A stretch of DNA of 64,000 nucleotides from Lasiosphaeris hirsuta (lineage: Eukaryota > Ascomycota > Sordariomycetes > Sordariales > Lasiosphaeriaceae): contig JAUKUA010000005.1 of NCBI GenBank assembly GCA_030549175.1, forward strand, positions 4,092,001 to 4,156,000, written 5' to 3'. The first letter of the stretch is position 1. Each line of letters begins with the position of its first letter. Of this stretch, positions 1 to 10,191 are shown piece by piece. The notes under the pieces were generated by a model. It did no database searches and was not told the origin of the DNA. It saw only the letters and a program-made list of their open reading frames with translations. Position numbers and translations under genes: made by a program.

Positions 1-1619
1 TCTCCAGCCTCCTGACACGTGCGTACATTATGGCCAGGCTTGCCGCACAGGCCACAGCACCGAATCTTCGTGCGAGAGCCCCCCGCACCACCACCATTTT
101 GTCTTGTTTCCTGGGCTAACTACTCACCCACTACCTTCTGATCCATTAGATCATTTGCCTCTTGTACAGTAAGAGACCCTCCAAGCCGTAGACGTGTTTT
201 TTTAGCCCTCCGCCGCTTACTAAGCTCTTCATTGGCCTTTCGCAGTGCCGAGACCTCTGTACGTAACAGGGCCACCTCATGCATTACAGCCATCGTACCT
301 TTAGCCAATTGGTCCACAGCAGCCAGCATAGGTGTTGGAGAGCTGCCTTGGTGGTTAGATATCCGGCCTTTAATAAGGTCTTTCTGTGAGATAGCTTCTC
401 GGGCGTTATGTGGCGTCTGAGGTAGCCAAGGTGATACTGGTTGTGAGGCTGGTAGAGTTGGAGTTCGAAGCCGAATGGTCATTTTCGATAATACCCTGTC
501 TGGATCATGCGGTATAAGGCCGGCTCCGGCAAATGCTCCTTTGATGTTTTTGTTGGTAAAGGCTGTAAAAAAGGCCTTTTTGAATACACAGAGGAAATCC
601 ACCTTGGTGATATGTGTGATGTACATCCACATCAACTCTTCGATTTGATCGCCATAAGCCTTCTTTAATGGCCCAAAACAGCTAACATCTAGTGGCTGGA
701 CTAGATGTGAGGAATGCGGAGACATATAGAGTGTAATAATAGAGTACTCTTGGCAATAGGCCTCAAAATCGTCAGAGTGGTGGCTTTCGTGGCCGTCAAG
801 GACTAGGAGCCGGTATTTCCCCTTTGTACGAGATGCTGTATGAAGATCGAAGTGCTGGATAAAATCTAAGCCTTTCTCATTCGTAGTCTAGCCGTTATCG
901 GTTACTCCAATGTACCAGGTCTCCGGAAGGCCACATTGATACCAGCCCTCCTGGTGGTATTTCCCTTTTAAAAGGATGAATGGAGGGATAGCCTAACCTT
1001 GAGCATTTACTACCTAGATAACTGTCGCCTACTTACGATTACCAGGTTGGACTTTTTTAGCCTTTCCATAGCCATCAGAGGTAGTAACAACTATCCCAGT
1101 AGTAATCATACCTATCATGAAGCCAGTTTCGTCGAAGTTGTACATATCGTCGTCAAGGATGCCGTATTTAGCCTTAGTGTTATGAACAAGCGCAAACCAC
1201 TTCCGAATAACCTCTAGATCTTCGCATTTAGCCCTCTGGTAGTCGTATTTACGCGAAAAACGCGTTCGGAGTTCTGATTGGCGTTTGACGAAGTTGTGAG
1301 CCCAGAGCTTGCCGACAGGGGGCGCGTCGCGTTCGCGTAGTAGTCGGTTGGCCATATCTTCCACAAAACGAAGCCGAGGAGGAAATGCACGTGTAATTAG
1401 CTCAGTTATATACTGAACAATCGTATGCTCCTCTAGATTTGTAAGTTTTCGTGAATTGGCTGGAATATCACGTCGTGCAGCCCGGCCGGCGCGTCGGTCA
1501 GAGAGGGTTGAAGGCGGTATATTGTAGATCTGAGCTGCATCTCGAAGACTAAGCTTTGGCGTTTTTTTAAGAGCTTCGAGGGCTAGAATAATCCTGGATT
1601 CGGTTGGAAGCGAATCCAT
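1..1619 (-). pseudogene. Fot1/pogo-type (Tc1/mariner) transposase, decayed by in-frame TAG stops
   Basis: The reading frame starts at the ATG at 1617-1619 and can be followed on the minus strand to the left edge. The N-terminal part (1029-1619) has a psq/CENP-B-type helix-turn-helix (ALKKTPKLSLRDAAQIYNIP) and then the start of the DDE domain (YNFDETGFMIGM). The DDE domain continues with VLDGHESHHSDDF and MSPHSSHLVQPLDV, and a coiled coil and the zinc knuckle CGLCGKPGHNVRTC follow near positions 15-60. TAG codons interrupt the same frame at 1029-1031, 1014-1016, 993-995, 888-890 and 120-122. By comparison with the Fot1 family, at least the first four replace expected Trp or Gln codons, and each fits a C-to-T change in a CpA context, typical of RIP. 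The element is therefore dead as it stands. It is truncated here only by the window edge. The family assignment is firm; the RIP cause is inference. Confidence 0.9.
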
Positions 1620-1659
1620 GGTTAATTGGTAGTATGGTTGGTAAAAGAAGCTGAGGGGT

Positions 1660-1725
1660 CACGTCGCGTCGGAAAGTGTCCGGCTCGCTTATATGTCCGG
1701 CTCGCTTATAAAATACGTTAAATAA
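1660..1725. repeat. Transposon end region with short direct repeats
   Basis: Just upstream of the transposase start, the 15-mer GTCCGGCTCGCTTAT occurs at 1678-1692 and again at 1695-1709, a 17-bp period, followed by an A/T-rich run. This arrangement is typical of the sub-terminal repeats of fungal pogo-like elements. The partner end lies outside the window, so the exact terminal inverted repeat and TA target duplication cannot be fixed. The AT-rich tail around 1712-1750 probably marks the element boundary. Confidence 0.5.
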
Positions 1726-1787
1726 AATAAAATAAAAAAACTAAAAAATCAACACGCTTCCCTAAATCCAAGCTAGGCCAAACAAAT

Positions 1788-4700
1788 TTATGCATCCACC
1801 TGCTGTGCCGGCAACGGCCAGCCCGCCACACTGCCAGCGACAATGCCCGCCATGACCGTGGCCGGGACAACGCTTGACGCCGACCTTGACCGATGGATGC
1901 TGGTGCCTTGGGAGCCACTGCCCGCTCCCAAAAGAGGCGTCTGCTCGCCGGCCACCAAGTCCCAGCTCGAATGCGACCGGTCGCACCACGTTTTGCCTTG
2001 CACAAAGGCCGAGACCTGGCGCCGGATTCTATCCAGCCGCGAGCTCCGCGGCTGTCGAAGCAGCACCAGATCACACCGCACTTTGTCAATCGCATGGTTC
2101 CACGTTTTTGCCCTCTCAATGTCATCTTCGCCAGTCAACGAGTACTGGATTTCCGGCCCGTCTGATGCCGTAGCTCTCAATCCCAAGAGCTTGCGGATTG
2201 CATTGTCGGGCGTTAGCCGTATGAGCATCCCCACAGGGATTGACATGAAGCCGATCAGGAGTGATATTCCCCACTCCGTCAAAGTCAGACGTGTCGACGA
2301 CAAGGCGCTCCCGCCGAACATAATGATCGAAACTTGCCCGGCGACGATGATGACATTAATCGCAATAAAGAAGGGATTCTCCAAGACTCCTTCCAGGATA
2401 TTGAGCTTGTTGTCGAGCCGGCGGTTGCTGCAGCTTTCAGTCAGTGCCCGTCCTCTTCCACAAAGCAGTATTGCCAAACTCACTTGTACAGATTGAAGAA
2501 CTGCATCCACACATACGCGTTGAAGACAAGCGTTTGGAGGGCATCCTCTCCGCCGTCCCTTGTGTCTTCAATGATACCGGCTCCAGCAAACCTTAAGGCT
2601 AATGTCACGGTAAGCTGGTAGATAGCCTGCCCAATGATCATCTTCCAGCTCGTGAAAGAGACCAGCGGCGCCGTCTTCCTCTCCGGCTGTCGATCCAACA
2701 CACTTGGATTTGGCGAGTCGGTGGCCAAAGCCAAGGCAGCAAATGTATCCATAATAAGGTTGACCCAGAGAAGCTGGACCGGCGTGAGGATGCACTCCTC
2801 AATATTGTTCGTAATTGCCGAGACAAAAGTGAGGGCGACAGCGGTTATGTTGACAGTGAGTTGGAACTGCCTCGCTGTCAGTTCTCATGCCATGCTGGGA
2901 CAACTTCATAAATCTTACCTGGATGAACTTCTTGATCACATCGTTCACCGTCCTGCCCCACTCAATCGCCTTGACGATCGATGAGAAGTTGTCATCCATC
3001 AGCACAATCGACGATGCTTCCTTGGTGACCTCGGTACCCGAAATTCCCATCGAAAACCCGACATCGGCAGCCCTCAGAGCTGGGCCATCGTTTGTGCCGT
3101 CGCCTGTCACCGCCACAGTTTCGCCGAGTTCCTTAAGCCTTTTGACAAGCATCTTCTTGTCCTCTGGACTCGATCTTGCGAGAACCTGCAGCCGCGGGAG
3201 AATGCCATCCCTCTCAGTCATTGTCAACGTCCTGAATCTTGGCCCTTCCATTACAATGCCGTCTTCGGTTAGAATTCCGCTTGCGGCAGCAATTGCTGTC
3301 GCGGTTTTGACATTGTCCCCCGTAACCATCCTGACGACCACACCTGCGTGCTGGCAAAGTGCGACGGCGTCCTCTACACCAGGCCGGAGCGGATCCTGAA
3401 TGCCCATCACGCCCAAGAAGGTGAGGTCGCGGACTACACAGTTGATCTGTTCATCCTCCCCAACGTCGTCCGCGTAGGCTGGCGCCGAGGGAGGCCAGAA
3501 CTCGAAATCGCGATAGGCTAGGCCAAGGGTGCGCAGCGACTGCGAAGCGTATTCGTCAATCGCATCCATCACACATTTACGACGCTCTTCCGTCATGCCG
3601 ACTTCTTCGATCGAGCGCATGGGGTCGGCCACAATACGGACGCTCTTCTCGAGCAGTATTTCAGGGGCACCCTTGACATACATACGGCACGAGTCGTTGT
3701 GGAGCCTTACCACTGTGGCCATGCACTTCCTGCGCGAATCAAAGGGGAAGATCTCAGCTACGTTGGCGTTTGCGCGCTCCTCTTGCAGGCACGTCATGCC
3801 TAGCCGTTCCGTCGCGAACGTCAACAAAGCTGCCTCGGTTTTGGAGCCGATAAAGGCCGTCTTCCCGTCTTGCTCTCCTTGGAAAGCGGTCGAGTTGATG
3901 GCTATGGAATCAAGAAGAAGCTTGCGTGTATCTGATTCGATGGAAGAAGCGAACCGCGGGGTTGGTATCCCTGACAAGCCGTTGCGCATTGATCCTCCGA
4001 AGCTTTGGCTGGAGCGCATTGTTTCGATATTAGCAGAAGACGAAGGCTGATCCGGAGTCTCGTCTGGGTCAAGCCGGAGGGGGATGGAAAACCTCGTCTT
4101 CTGGTTTGCAAACCGGCCCGATGTGCCAACGATGCCGGCGGTGACCCTCATCTTGTTCATGGTCAAAGTACCAGTCTTGTCGGAGCACACAGTGGTGGCA
4201 TTTCCCATGGTTTCACATGCTGATAGAATCCTCACGAGATTGTTGTCCTTGAGCATTCTCGTCACGGCAATTGCGAGCGCAAGCGTGACGGCCAGCGGCA
4301 ATCCCTCTGGGACGGCAATGACAACAATTGTAATCGAGACGACGAAGATGCGCAGGAATGTTTGAGCCTTTTCGAAATCGGTGTCGTCTCGGGTGGGCAG
4401 TTGTATGAAGAACTTGACGGTCAGAACAAGGAAAAGCACAATCGCTACCGTCACGCCGGCCATTGCGATTCTGTCGGCCACAATGGAAAGCTTCTGCTGC
4501 AATGGTGTTGCTTCGGTGCGTTCTTCCAGCCCCATCCTGAGCCTTCCATGGGTGCTATTAGTGCCAACACCAGTAACGAGGTAGGTGCCGATCCCCTCTA
4601 AAACCTTGCTTCCGGAGATGATGAAGGGGTCGGCGTCCTTCGAGCCCCCGTCAGTATCCAGCCTCTGCAAGGCTTCCTCGCCTCCGACTTTTGTTACCTG

Positions 4701-5557
4701 ATCGGATTCGCCGGTAACAGAAGACTCGTCGCATCGTACCTTGTGGCCGGATACCAAAATGCCGTCGACGGGCACCAGGTCTCCGGGCTCCAGGTGAACA
4801 ATGTCTCCTGCGAGAACATCATAGACAGATATAGCACTGGATTTTCCGGATCGGATCACATTGACCATCCTGTCTTCTTTCTGTGTACATGGTTAGCCAC
4901 TCGCTCTCAGTAGGTCGAAAAGGTGGGGGTGGGCAACGCTTGGATTCTTACTTTCTTGGCCAGGCGCGCAAATTGCCTCTCTTTCTGGTAGTCGTTCAGT
5001 GCCCCGGCGACAACGACAATAATGACAGCGACCATTATGGTGACACCATCAACCCACTCTACGCGCTGTTGGCCGGGGGCATGGGGCAGCCAAAATGCTT
5101 GGTACAAGCCCAGGGACAGCGAGATGACGGCGACGACGGAAAGAAGGATGAGGACCTTGTCGTCAAGGAGAGCCAGCATAAGCTCAAAGACATTTTTGAT
5201 CTTTTTGCCAGGAAGCCTGTTTGTCCCGAATACAGCCCTCCTCTCTCGGTGTAGCCTCACACCATCAAACAGATGCGTGTGGTCATCCGATGGGAGCTGG
5301 CCTGGTGTTGGATCGTCAACACTGGTTTCGTCGAGGCTCAGCCCCGCCTGGCAGTCGGTTCGAAGACCCCTTGTAATTCCTGCGAGACCACCAAGAGCCT
5401 GGAGCTCGGCAAGGCTCTTTGAGGCGATCATCTCGGCCAAAACATCTGGCGAGATAGAAAATGCCGGTTCGTAGTCGATGCCCAGTCCGGGGGCGGCGGC
5501 AGCTGGGGCTCCATCGTGGCCAAAGACGCTCGCTTTGGTCGACCTGGTCGGGCTCAT
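1788..5557 (-). CDS. PMC1: P-type Ca2+-transporting ATPase, PMC1/PMCA type
   Basis: Exons on the minus strand are 5557-4952, 4880-2919, 2866-2484 and 2427-1788 (introns 71, 52 and 56 nt), giving 1196 aa. The protein pumps Ca2+ out of the cytosol using ATP; in fungi this class usually sits in the vacuolar membrane. Visible hallmarks are the actuator motif TGES (about 258-261), the Ca2+-site motif PEGLP (393-397), the phosphorylation motif CSDKTGTLT with Asp436, and the hinge motif TGDGTNDGPAL (from 794). The C-terminal membrane part includes VQLLWVNLIMDTFAALALA and the FNLYNNRRLDNK segment. The chosen ATG (5555-5557) is the first in frame, but the frame stays open upstream to 5818 with no other ATG, so a 5' exon could be missing. 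The C-terminal tail after about residue 1090 is soluble and low in conservation signals. The family is certain; only the N-terminus is in doubt. Confidence 0.92.
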
Positions 5558-7045
5558 GGCGGAGAGGGAGGTAGCTATCGTGGATATTTCAGTGCCGTGG
5601 GCTGAGGGGGAGTGTATCGAGTGCCCACAGCTGCCGCTAGTCGATGTGGTCGGCGACGAATTGGGAATTTCGAGAAAGAGGCCAAGGGCTGGCCTGCCAC
5701 GAGTCGGACACGCGGCGACGCTGCAATCATCGTGGGCAGTCGCGTCGGGGCTCAGAGCCGAGCGCAATATCGGAGAACTAGCACTAGCTGCTTCGTCCTG
5801 TCGCGGTGTCAGAGTTCATTCCCATACTTTGTCTCGCAGGGCACGAAGGCCTCCTCACCACATGGTCGACAGGGTCGACAGAGTCAATAGTGATTTCAGG
5901 GGCCCGAGCTCGCTGCGGTGTACCCCGCGCCCTCACCCCTGCGTCAACATGATTGTGCAGCGCCGACTCCCGCATCAACCCCTCCATCTTGCAATTCCAG
6001 CGCGAGTCTCCAACACAAGTGTGCTGTTCCGGCCGATGTTTCGATGGATGAGCCGAGTCACGTCGAGTCTTGCAAAGCAAGTGGGAAGTCGACAGAGGTG
6101 GTGTTCCATTGAAGGCTGCAAGTGACTGACTCTGTCGACTCCGTGCGATCCGTCGCCCATAAAATTCGCAAGTCCTGGCCTCGCTCACCACCAAAGTACC
6201 AGCGGCCCAAGGTTCAGATATGCCAAGGTTCGAGCCTGGGCCGCTTCGACGCCTCGGGGCGGTGCATGTCCACTTCGGATGCCGTGGGGTCAGCGGCGCA
6301 AACCTTAGCCGGCCTCGTGTCTGAGAGTTTTCCATTCTTGAGGTTCTGTGGGAGACTGGAAAGGTAGTTAGTTGGACACTCACACACTCCAAGCATCAAA
6401 GCCCCCCCCCCCCCCCCCCCCCCGCCAAGCACCATCATGCCTCGCGTCCTCCACAAAATTGAGGCTTAGGTGGCACCCACCGAGACTCTTTGGATCTTGG
6501 CGGCTCCTGTCAAATGGCACATGTGCCTCCAGCATCTCAGCTGTTCTCAGATGTTCTCAGATGTTCTGGGTGTTTTTCACCGGACACCGCCATCATGGTC
6601 TACGTCCAGGTGCGCTCTAGGGACAGATCTAGGCCGCTCCGGGCGACATAGAAGCCCGCCGGCTGCGGCTTCAGGACTCCAAGGTGTGGAAGTTGTGCCC
6701 AAAGCGCCTCGCTGGTGAGAGAGTTGCCCCCGAGATGCTGTCCGCGAGGAGCCAATGACGTCAACCTCCTGTTCTGGTCAAGGTGTAGCTGTACCATGGG
6801 TCGCTTACACAGGTGGCACAGCTGGGGCGCCTACCTCGGCAGCTAGAGATATCTATGATGCATCTCGCCTTCATCTGCTCCGTTTGTTGCCGGGTGCCTT
6901 TTCGGGCCGCCCCGTCTACCGCCAAGATTAGCAACACCTCCTTTTCGACATGTTCTTTCCGAGATGTGGTTATCACCTGGCTCTTGGGTCCCGAATTCTT
7001 GTTTTCCCATCCCACCCAGGCCTCTCTCGACAACCAGGACTCAAC
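5558..7045. other. Intergenic, shared 5' region with a C22 tract
   Basis: This lies between two divergent genes. Open frames here are short or random-looking and start at non-ATG codons. The frame of the Ca2+-ATPase continues to 5818, so part of this stretch may be coding or 5' leader for that gene. A run of 22 C lies at 6402-6423. No other gene is supported. Confidence 0.5.
6402..6423. repeat. Poly-C homopolymer, 22 nt
   Basis: An uninterrupted run of C on the plus strand in the intergenic region between the Ca2+-ATPase and the membrane-protein gene. The length could be affected by sequencing error. Confidence 0.9.
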
Positions 7046-8596
7046 ATGGACAGGACAAAGAGCTGGGTGATCGAAACCAAGCCATTACCGTCATCGCCCC
7101 CGAGCCTTGACTCCTCCGACACCCCTCGATGGTCCGATCCCGAGGCTGGTGCCGATCCGCCATGTCCTATCCCACTGTCCGATGCCCCCGTGTCGGCCCT
7201 GACCTTTGTTAGGCGGAGAGGCCATTTTCGCCCCGAGAAGCAGGTCAAGCTCCGAAACAGTCTCCTCGCTGCCATCGGCCTCATCGAGCTGGCCAACGCC
7301 GGCGACTTTCCTGCCAATGTCTGGAATATGGCTCCCTTACCTGTCTACGCTATCGTCCTTATGGCCATGGGTGGCACCCTAGCCCTTGCCATGATCTATT
7401 TCGTCGTCAAGGACGCCATTCTCAGCTGGCAAAACCTCTCTGGCCTCCGCGCAGAGCGCCGATACCTTTGGCGATTACGCCATGAGAGCCAGGATCGCCA
7501 CGACAACGCCAGTGTCCGGAGTGTAGACTGCTTCCTCCACGTCAACTTTAGGGAAATCGGCACCGAGGTCGTTGACCGTTTCGGCATGGACACGCTCATG
7601 GGCTTCGGTGCCCTTGTTGTTGGCATTGGGACCTACATGGCCATTGGGGGCTCTAACCCCAAGATTTTCCTTGCCAGCAACCTTCTCACTGGCTACATTG
7701 GGAACTCTCCGTGCGCTCTCTACGGCCTGGTAAACCTTAGCTGGTCGGGCTTTGTCTGGATCAGAGCGCGCCACCACACGAGCGCCACGCTCCCAGGGAT
7801 CAAGGGTACCAAGATTGAGCACATGATGAAGATACGCGCCATGAATATCAAGATCCACAGCTTGATGAATGGCCTTACGGGAGTCGTTGCCGGCGCCGCA
7901 TCCCTCGCTACCTACACCCATTGGTGGGCCTACATCATCCTGCTGCCCTGTCTGGCAACCTTCTTTACGGCCAACATGTTTTTCAGGAAACGGGTGGGAT
8001 ACGATCGTCCCTATGTGCAACACCCAGTACTTGTCGACGAGGATTCTTTGATTGCTGCCCTCCGCTATGCCAACTCTGGCCGTCAAAAGACCGAGGCTAC
8101 TTCATACTGCGACGCAGTGTCCGTGTTGGTAGGAAAGGCTGCTTCCTTGCCCGCGGTTCTCGGTTTTATCACCAAGCACAGTCTGTTTGAAGACTTTTGC
8201 CTCCGCCTTCTTCGCGATGATGCTCTAACAGCGAAGCTGTTTCCCTCCTCGCCGGACTCCGTGACGGTCGATGCTCAAGGTCTTGCCACGACGAAGGATG
8301 GAGAAACCGCCCGCCAAATTCTGGTAATTGCAAATGAGGTGGTCAACGAAGAAGCTCTGAAAAGCTTCAAATATCAAGAGCGCTGGCTGCTCGAGGCCTT
8401 GGGTTGCTACATGGCCATCCCGGAAATCCCGGACAACTCCAAGGAGCGGGCAAAACTGCAGACGCGACGGCCCCGACCCCGGAATGTCAATACGGATTGT
8501 GGCAGGCACACTAATTATTGGCTATTTCGAGGCTTCTCTGCGAGAACCACAGTGAAGAGCGCTGCCACCCAAGAAAAGCCCCAAGCTACGATGTAA
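7046..8596 (+). CDS. Fungal multi-pass integral membrane protein, function unknown
   Basis: A single exon of 516 aa. The ATG at 7046 has a good context (CAACATGG); the open frame extends upstream only without a better ATG. Hydrophobic segments are visible around PVYAIVLMAMGGTLALAMIY, GFGALVVGIGTYMAIGG, IFLASNLLTGYIGNSPCALY, and a long pair around LTGVVAGAASLATYTHWWAY followed by IILLPCLATFFTANMFF. The N-terminal 90 residues and the C-terminal 160 residues are hydrophilic. It resembles uncharacterised 'integral membrane protein' entries of ascomycetes. No catalytic motif or transporter signature was recognised, so no substrate is proposed. It is transcribed away from the Ca2+-ATPase. Confidence 0.8.
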   Translation: MDRTKSWVIETKPLPSSPPSLDSSDTPRWSDPEAGADPPCPIPLSDAPVSALTFVRRRGHFRPEKQVKLRNSLLAAIGLIELANAGDFPANVWNMAPLPVYAIVLMAMGGTLALAMIYFVVKDAILSWQNLSGLRAERRYLWRLRHESQDRHDNASVRSVDCFLHVNFREIGTEVVDRFGMDTLMGFGALVVGIGTYMAIGGSNPKIFLASNLLTGYIGNSPCALYGLVNLSWSGFVWIRARHHTSATLPGIKGTKIEHMMKIRAMNIKIHSLMNGLTGVVAGAASLATYTHWWAYIILLPCLATFFTANMFFRKRVGYDRPYVQHPVLVDEDSLIAALRYANSGRQKTEATSYCDAVSVLVGKAASLPAVLGFITKHSLFEDFCLRLLRDDALTAKLFPSSPDSVTVDAQGLATTKDGETARQILVIANEVVNEEALKSFKYQERWLLEALGCYMAIPEIPDNSKERAKLQTRRPRPRNVNTDCGRHTNYWLFRGFSARTTVKSAATQEKPQATM

Positions 8597-10191
8597 TTAT
8601 GCTCTGAAATGACGGATAGGTAAAACACAGGGATACACAACTTGTAGATGAGCTCGACGATCATGACACATATATAATGATATTCACTTGCCAAAGGACT
8701 ATGATGGATCTCTGATTATTCAAGGCTCTCCGGGACTGGTCTTTCACTGTTGCAAAATAAAAACATCGCCCTCATAGGTGGAGAGTACACCCATCAAGCA
8801 AAGAATAGGTCTTGGTGCTCATACTAGCATTACATGATACCTCAGGAAAGCTTCCCATAAGTAGGACTTCGAAGGGAATCTCTCTTCTCCTTAAACCTCC
8901 TCAAGGCCCCTCAACTTTCCACATAATGTTATGTCTTCGTCCTCGCTTGGGCAATTTCCTGTCTCAAGAAAATGTGGGCAAAAACACCGGTGTATATAGA
9001 TCAGAGCCGGCTCGAGTTGTAACATTTACCCCCTTTTATTTTCCAACAAGTTGCCTTTTCGACACATTCTATCCTCCTTTGCCTCAAGATATCTTGGGCA
9101 ATGCATCTCTTTGATACCTGATGTAGCACACGCACGGAGGTCACCAGGGTCTGGGTTCGGTCCGTGCCTGTTGCACCCGGTTTCCTTTCCCAGAGTACCT
9201 TTCCAAGCCCTTCTATTATTCCTTTTACTCCTGCAGCTTCGCCTCACCAAAGATTAGGGTAAGCACACATCTGAGAACCCCCAGGGTTTATGTTCGGCCT
9301 CATAATGACTGCGGCATACCTACCTGCTTTCTTCTTGCTGCGCTCATGCTGAACATCATCTCATCAAAGCGGACACACTCAGCCCTCTCAAGAATGGCAA
9401 TGCTATATGGCTATTCCTGTATATTTTTTTCTCCAAAGTAACTATTTAAGCCTCTCACACTTTTTAATTTTGGTAGCTACCACATCTTCGTCTTGTTCAC
9501 ACCCGGGACATCACACACACATGGATTCTTTGGCTCTCAGCTCTCCAAGAGGTTCGCCGTTCGGTCCGTGTCCTGCCACTTTTTTCCTACAAGAGCACTT
9601 TACAAATTCTCTTTACTCTTGAAGAAAGGTGGTCGAGATGAGAGCTTCAAACATCTGCGTGTGCACCTTCTTGTTCAATAATTCTGATGAGATGGAGGGG
9701 GCCAAAGGACCCTCGCGCATTCGCGTCCCAATAGCACACCCTTGCCAAAACCTCCAGAATCCATTCCTTCCTATCTTGCTTATCAGCGCCACACCCCTTC
9801 TTTCCTAACTTGCCAGCACCACACCCCTTCTTTCCTATCTTACTTCCCAACGCCACACCCTTCCCCAACGCCACACCTTTCACAACGCCAAACATTTGCC
9901 AACGCGCCACCCTTCCCAACGCCCCACCTTTCCCAACGCCACACGCTTACCAACGCCACATCTTTCCCAACGCCACACCTTTCCCAACGCCACACACTTA
10001 CCAACGCCACACACTTGCCAGCGCCACACCCTTCCCAACGCCACACCCTTCCCAACGCCACACCCTCCTCCAACCCTCCTACTGTCATCCATTGACACGC
10101 TACAACATCATCAACCGTCATTTTTTCATATGCTCACGTAACCAAGGCAATAGCAGACGGTCAAGCTAACCAACACCAAACGTGGTTCTCA
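8597..10191. other. Intergenic, pyrimidine-rich, contains a minisatellite
   Basis: About 1.6 kb without a supportable gene. The right part holds imperfect CACACCCCTTCTTTCC repeats (about 9785-9848) and the 17-bp array described separately. Overlapping open frames on both strands in this part are by-products of the repeat. Confidence 0.6.
9849..10070. repeat. 17-bp minisatellite, about 13 units
   Basis: Thirteen tandem copies of a unit close to AACGCCACACCTTTCCC; the first copy is 18 bp and the rest 17 bp. Copies differ mainly at the middle pyrimidines. Because 17 is not a multiple of three and the unit contains no stop in most frames, open frames appear on both strands across the array. These should not be read as genes. 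A longer, looser repeat of the same type lies just to the left. Confidence 0.92.

Noticed and set aside
5784..6392. 202-codon minus-strand frame upstream of the Ca2+-ATPase
   Set aside because: Random composition. It contains an ATG near 5826 but no clear splice into the ATPase frame could be found.
9742..10141. Overlapping frames of 72-119 codons on both strands
   Set aside because: They are produced by the 17-bp minisatellite, not by genes.
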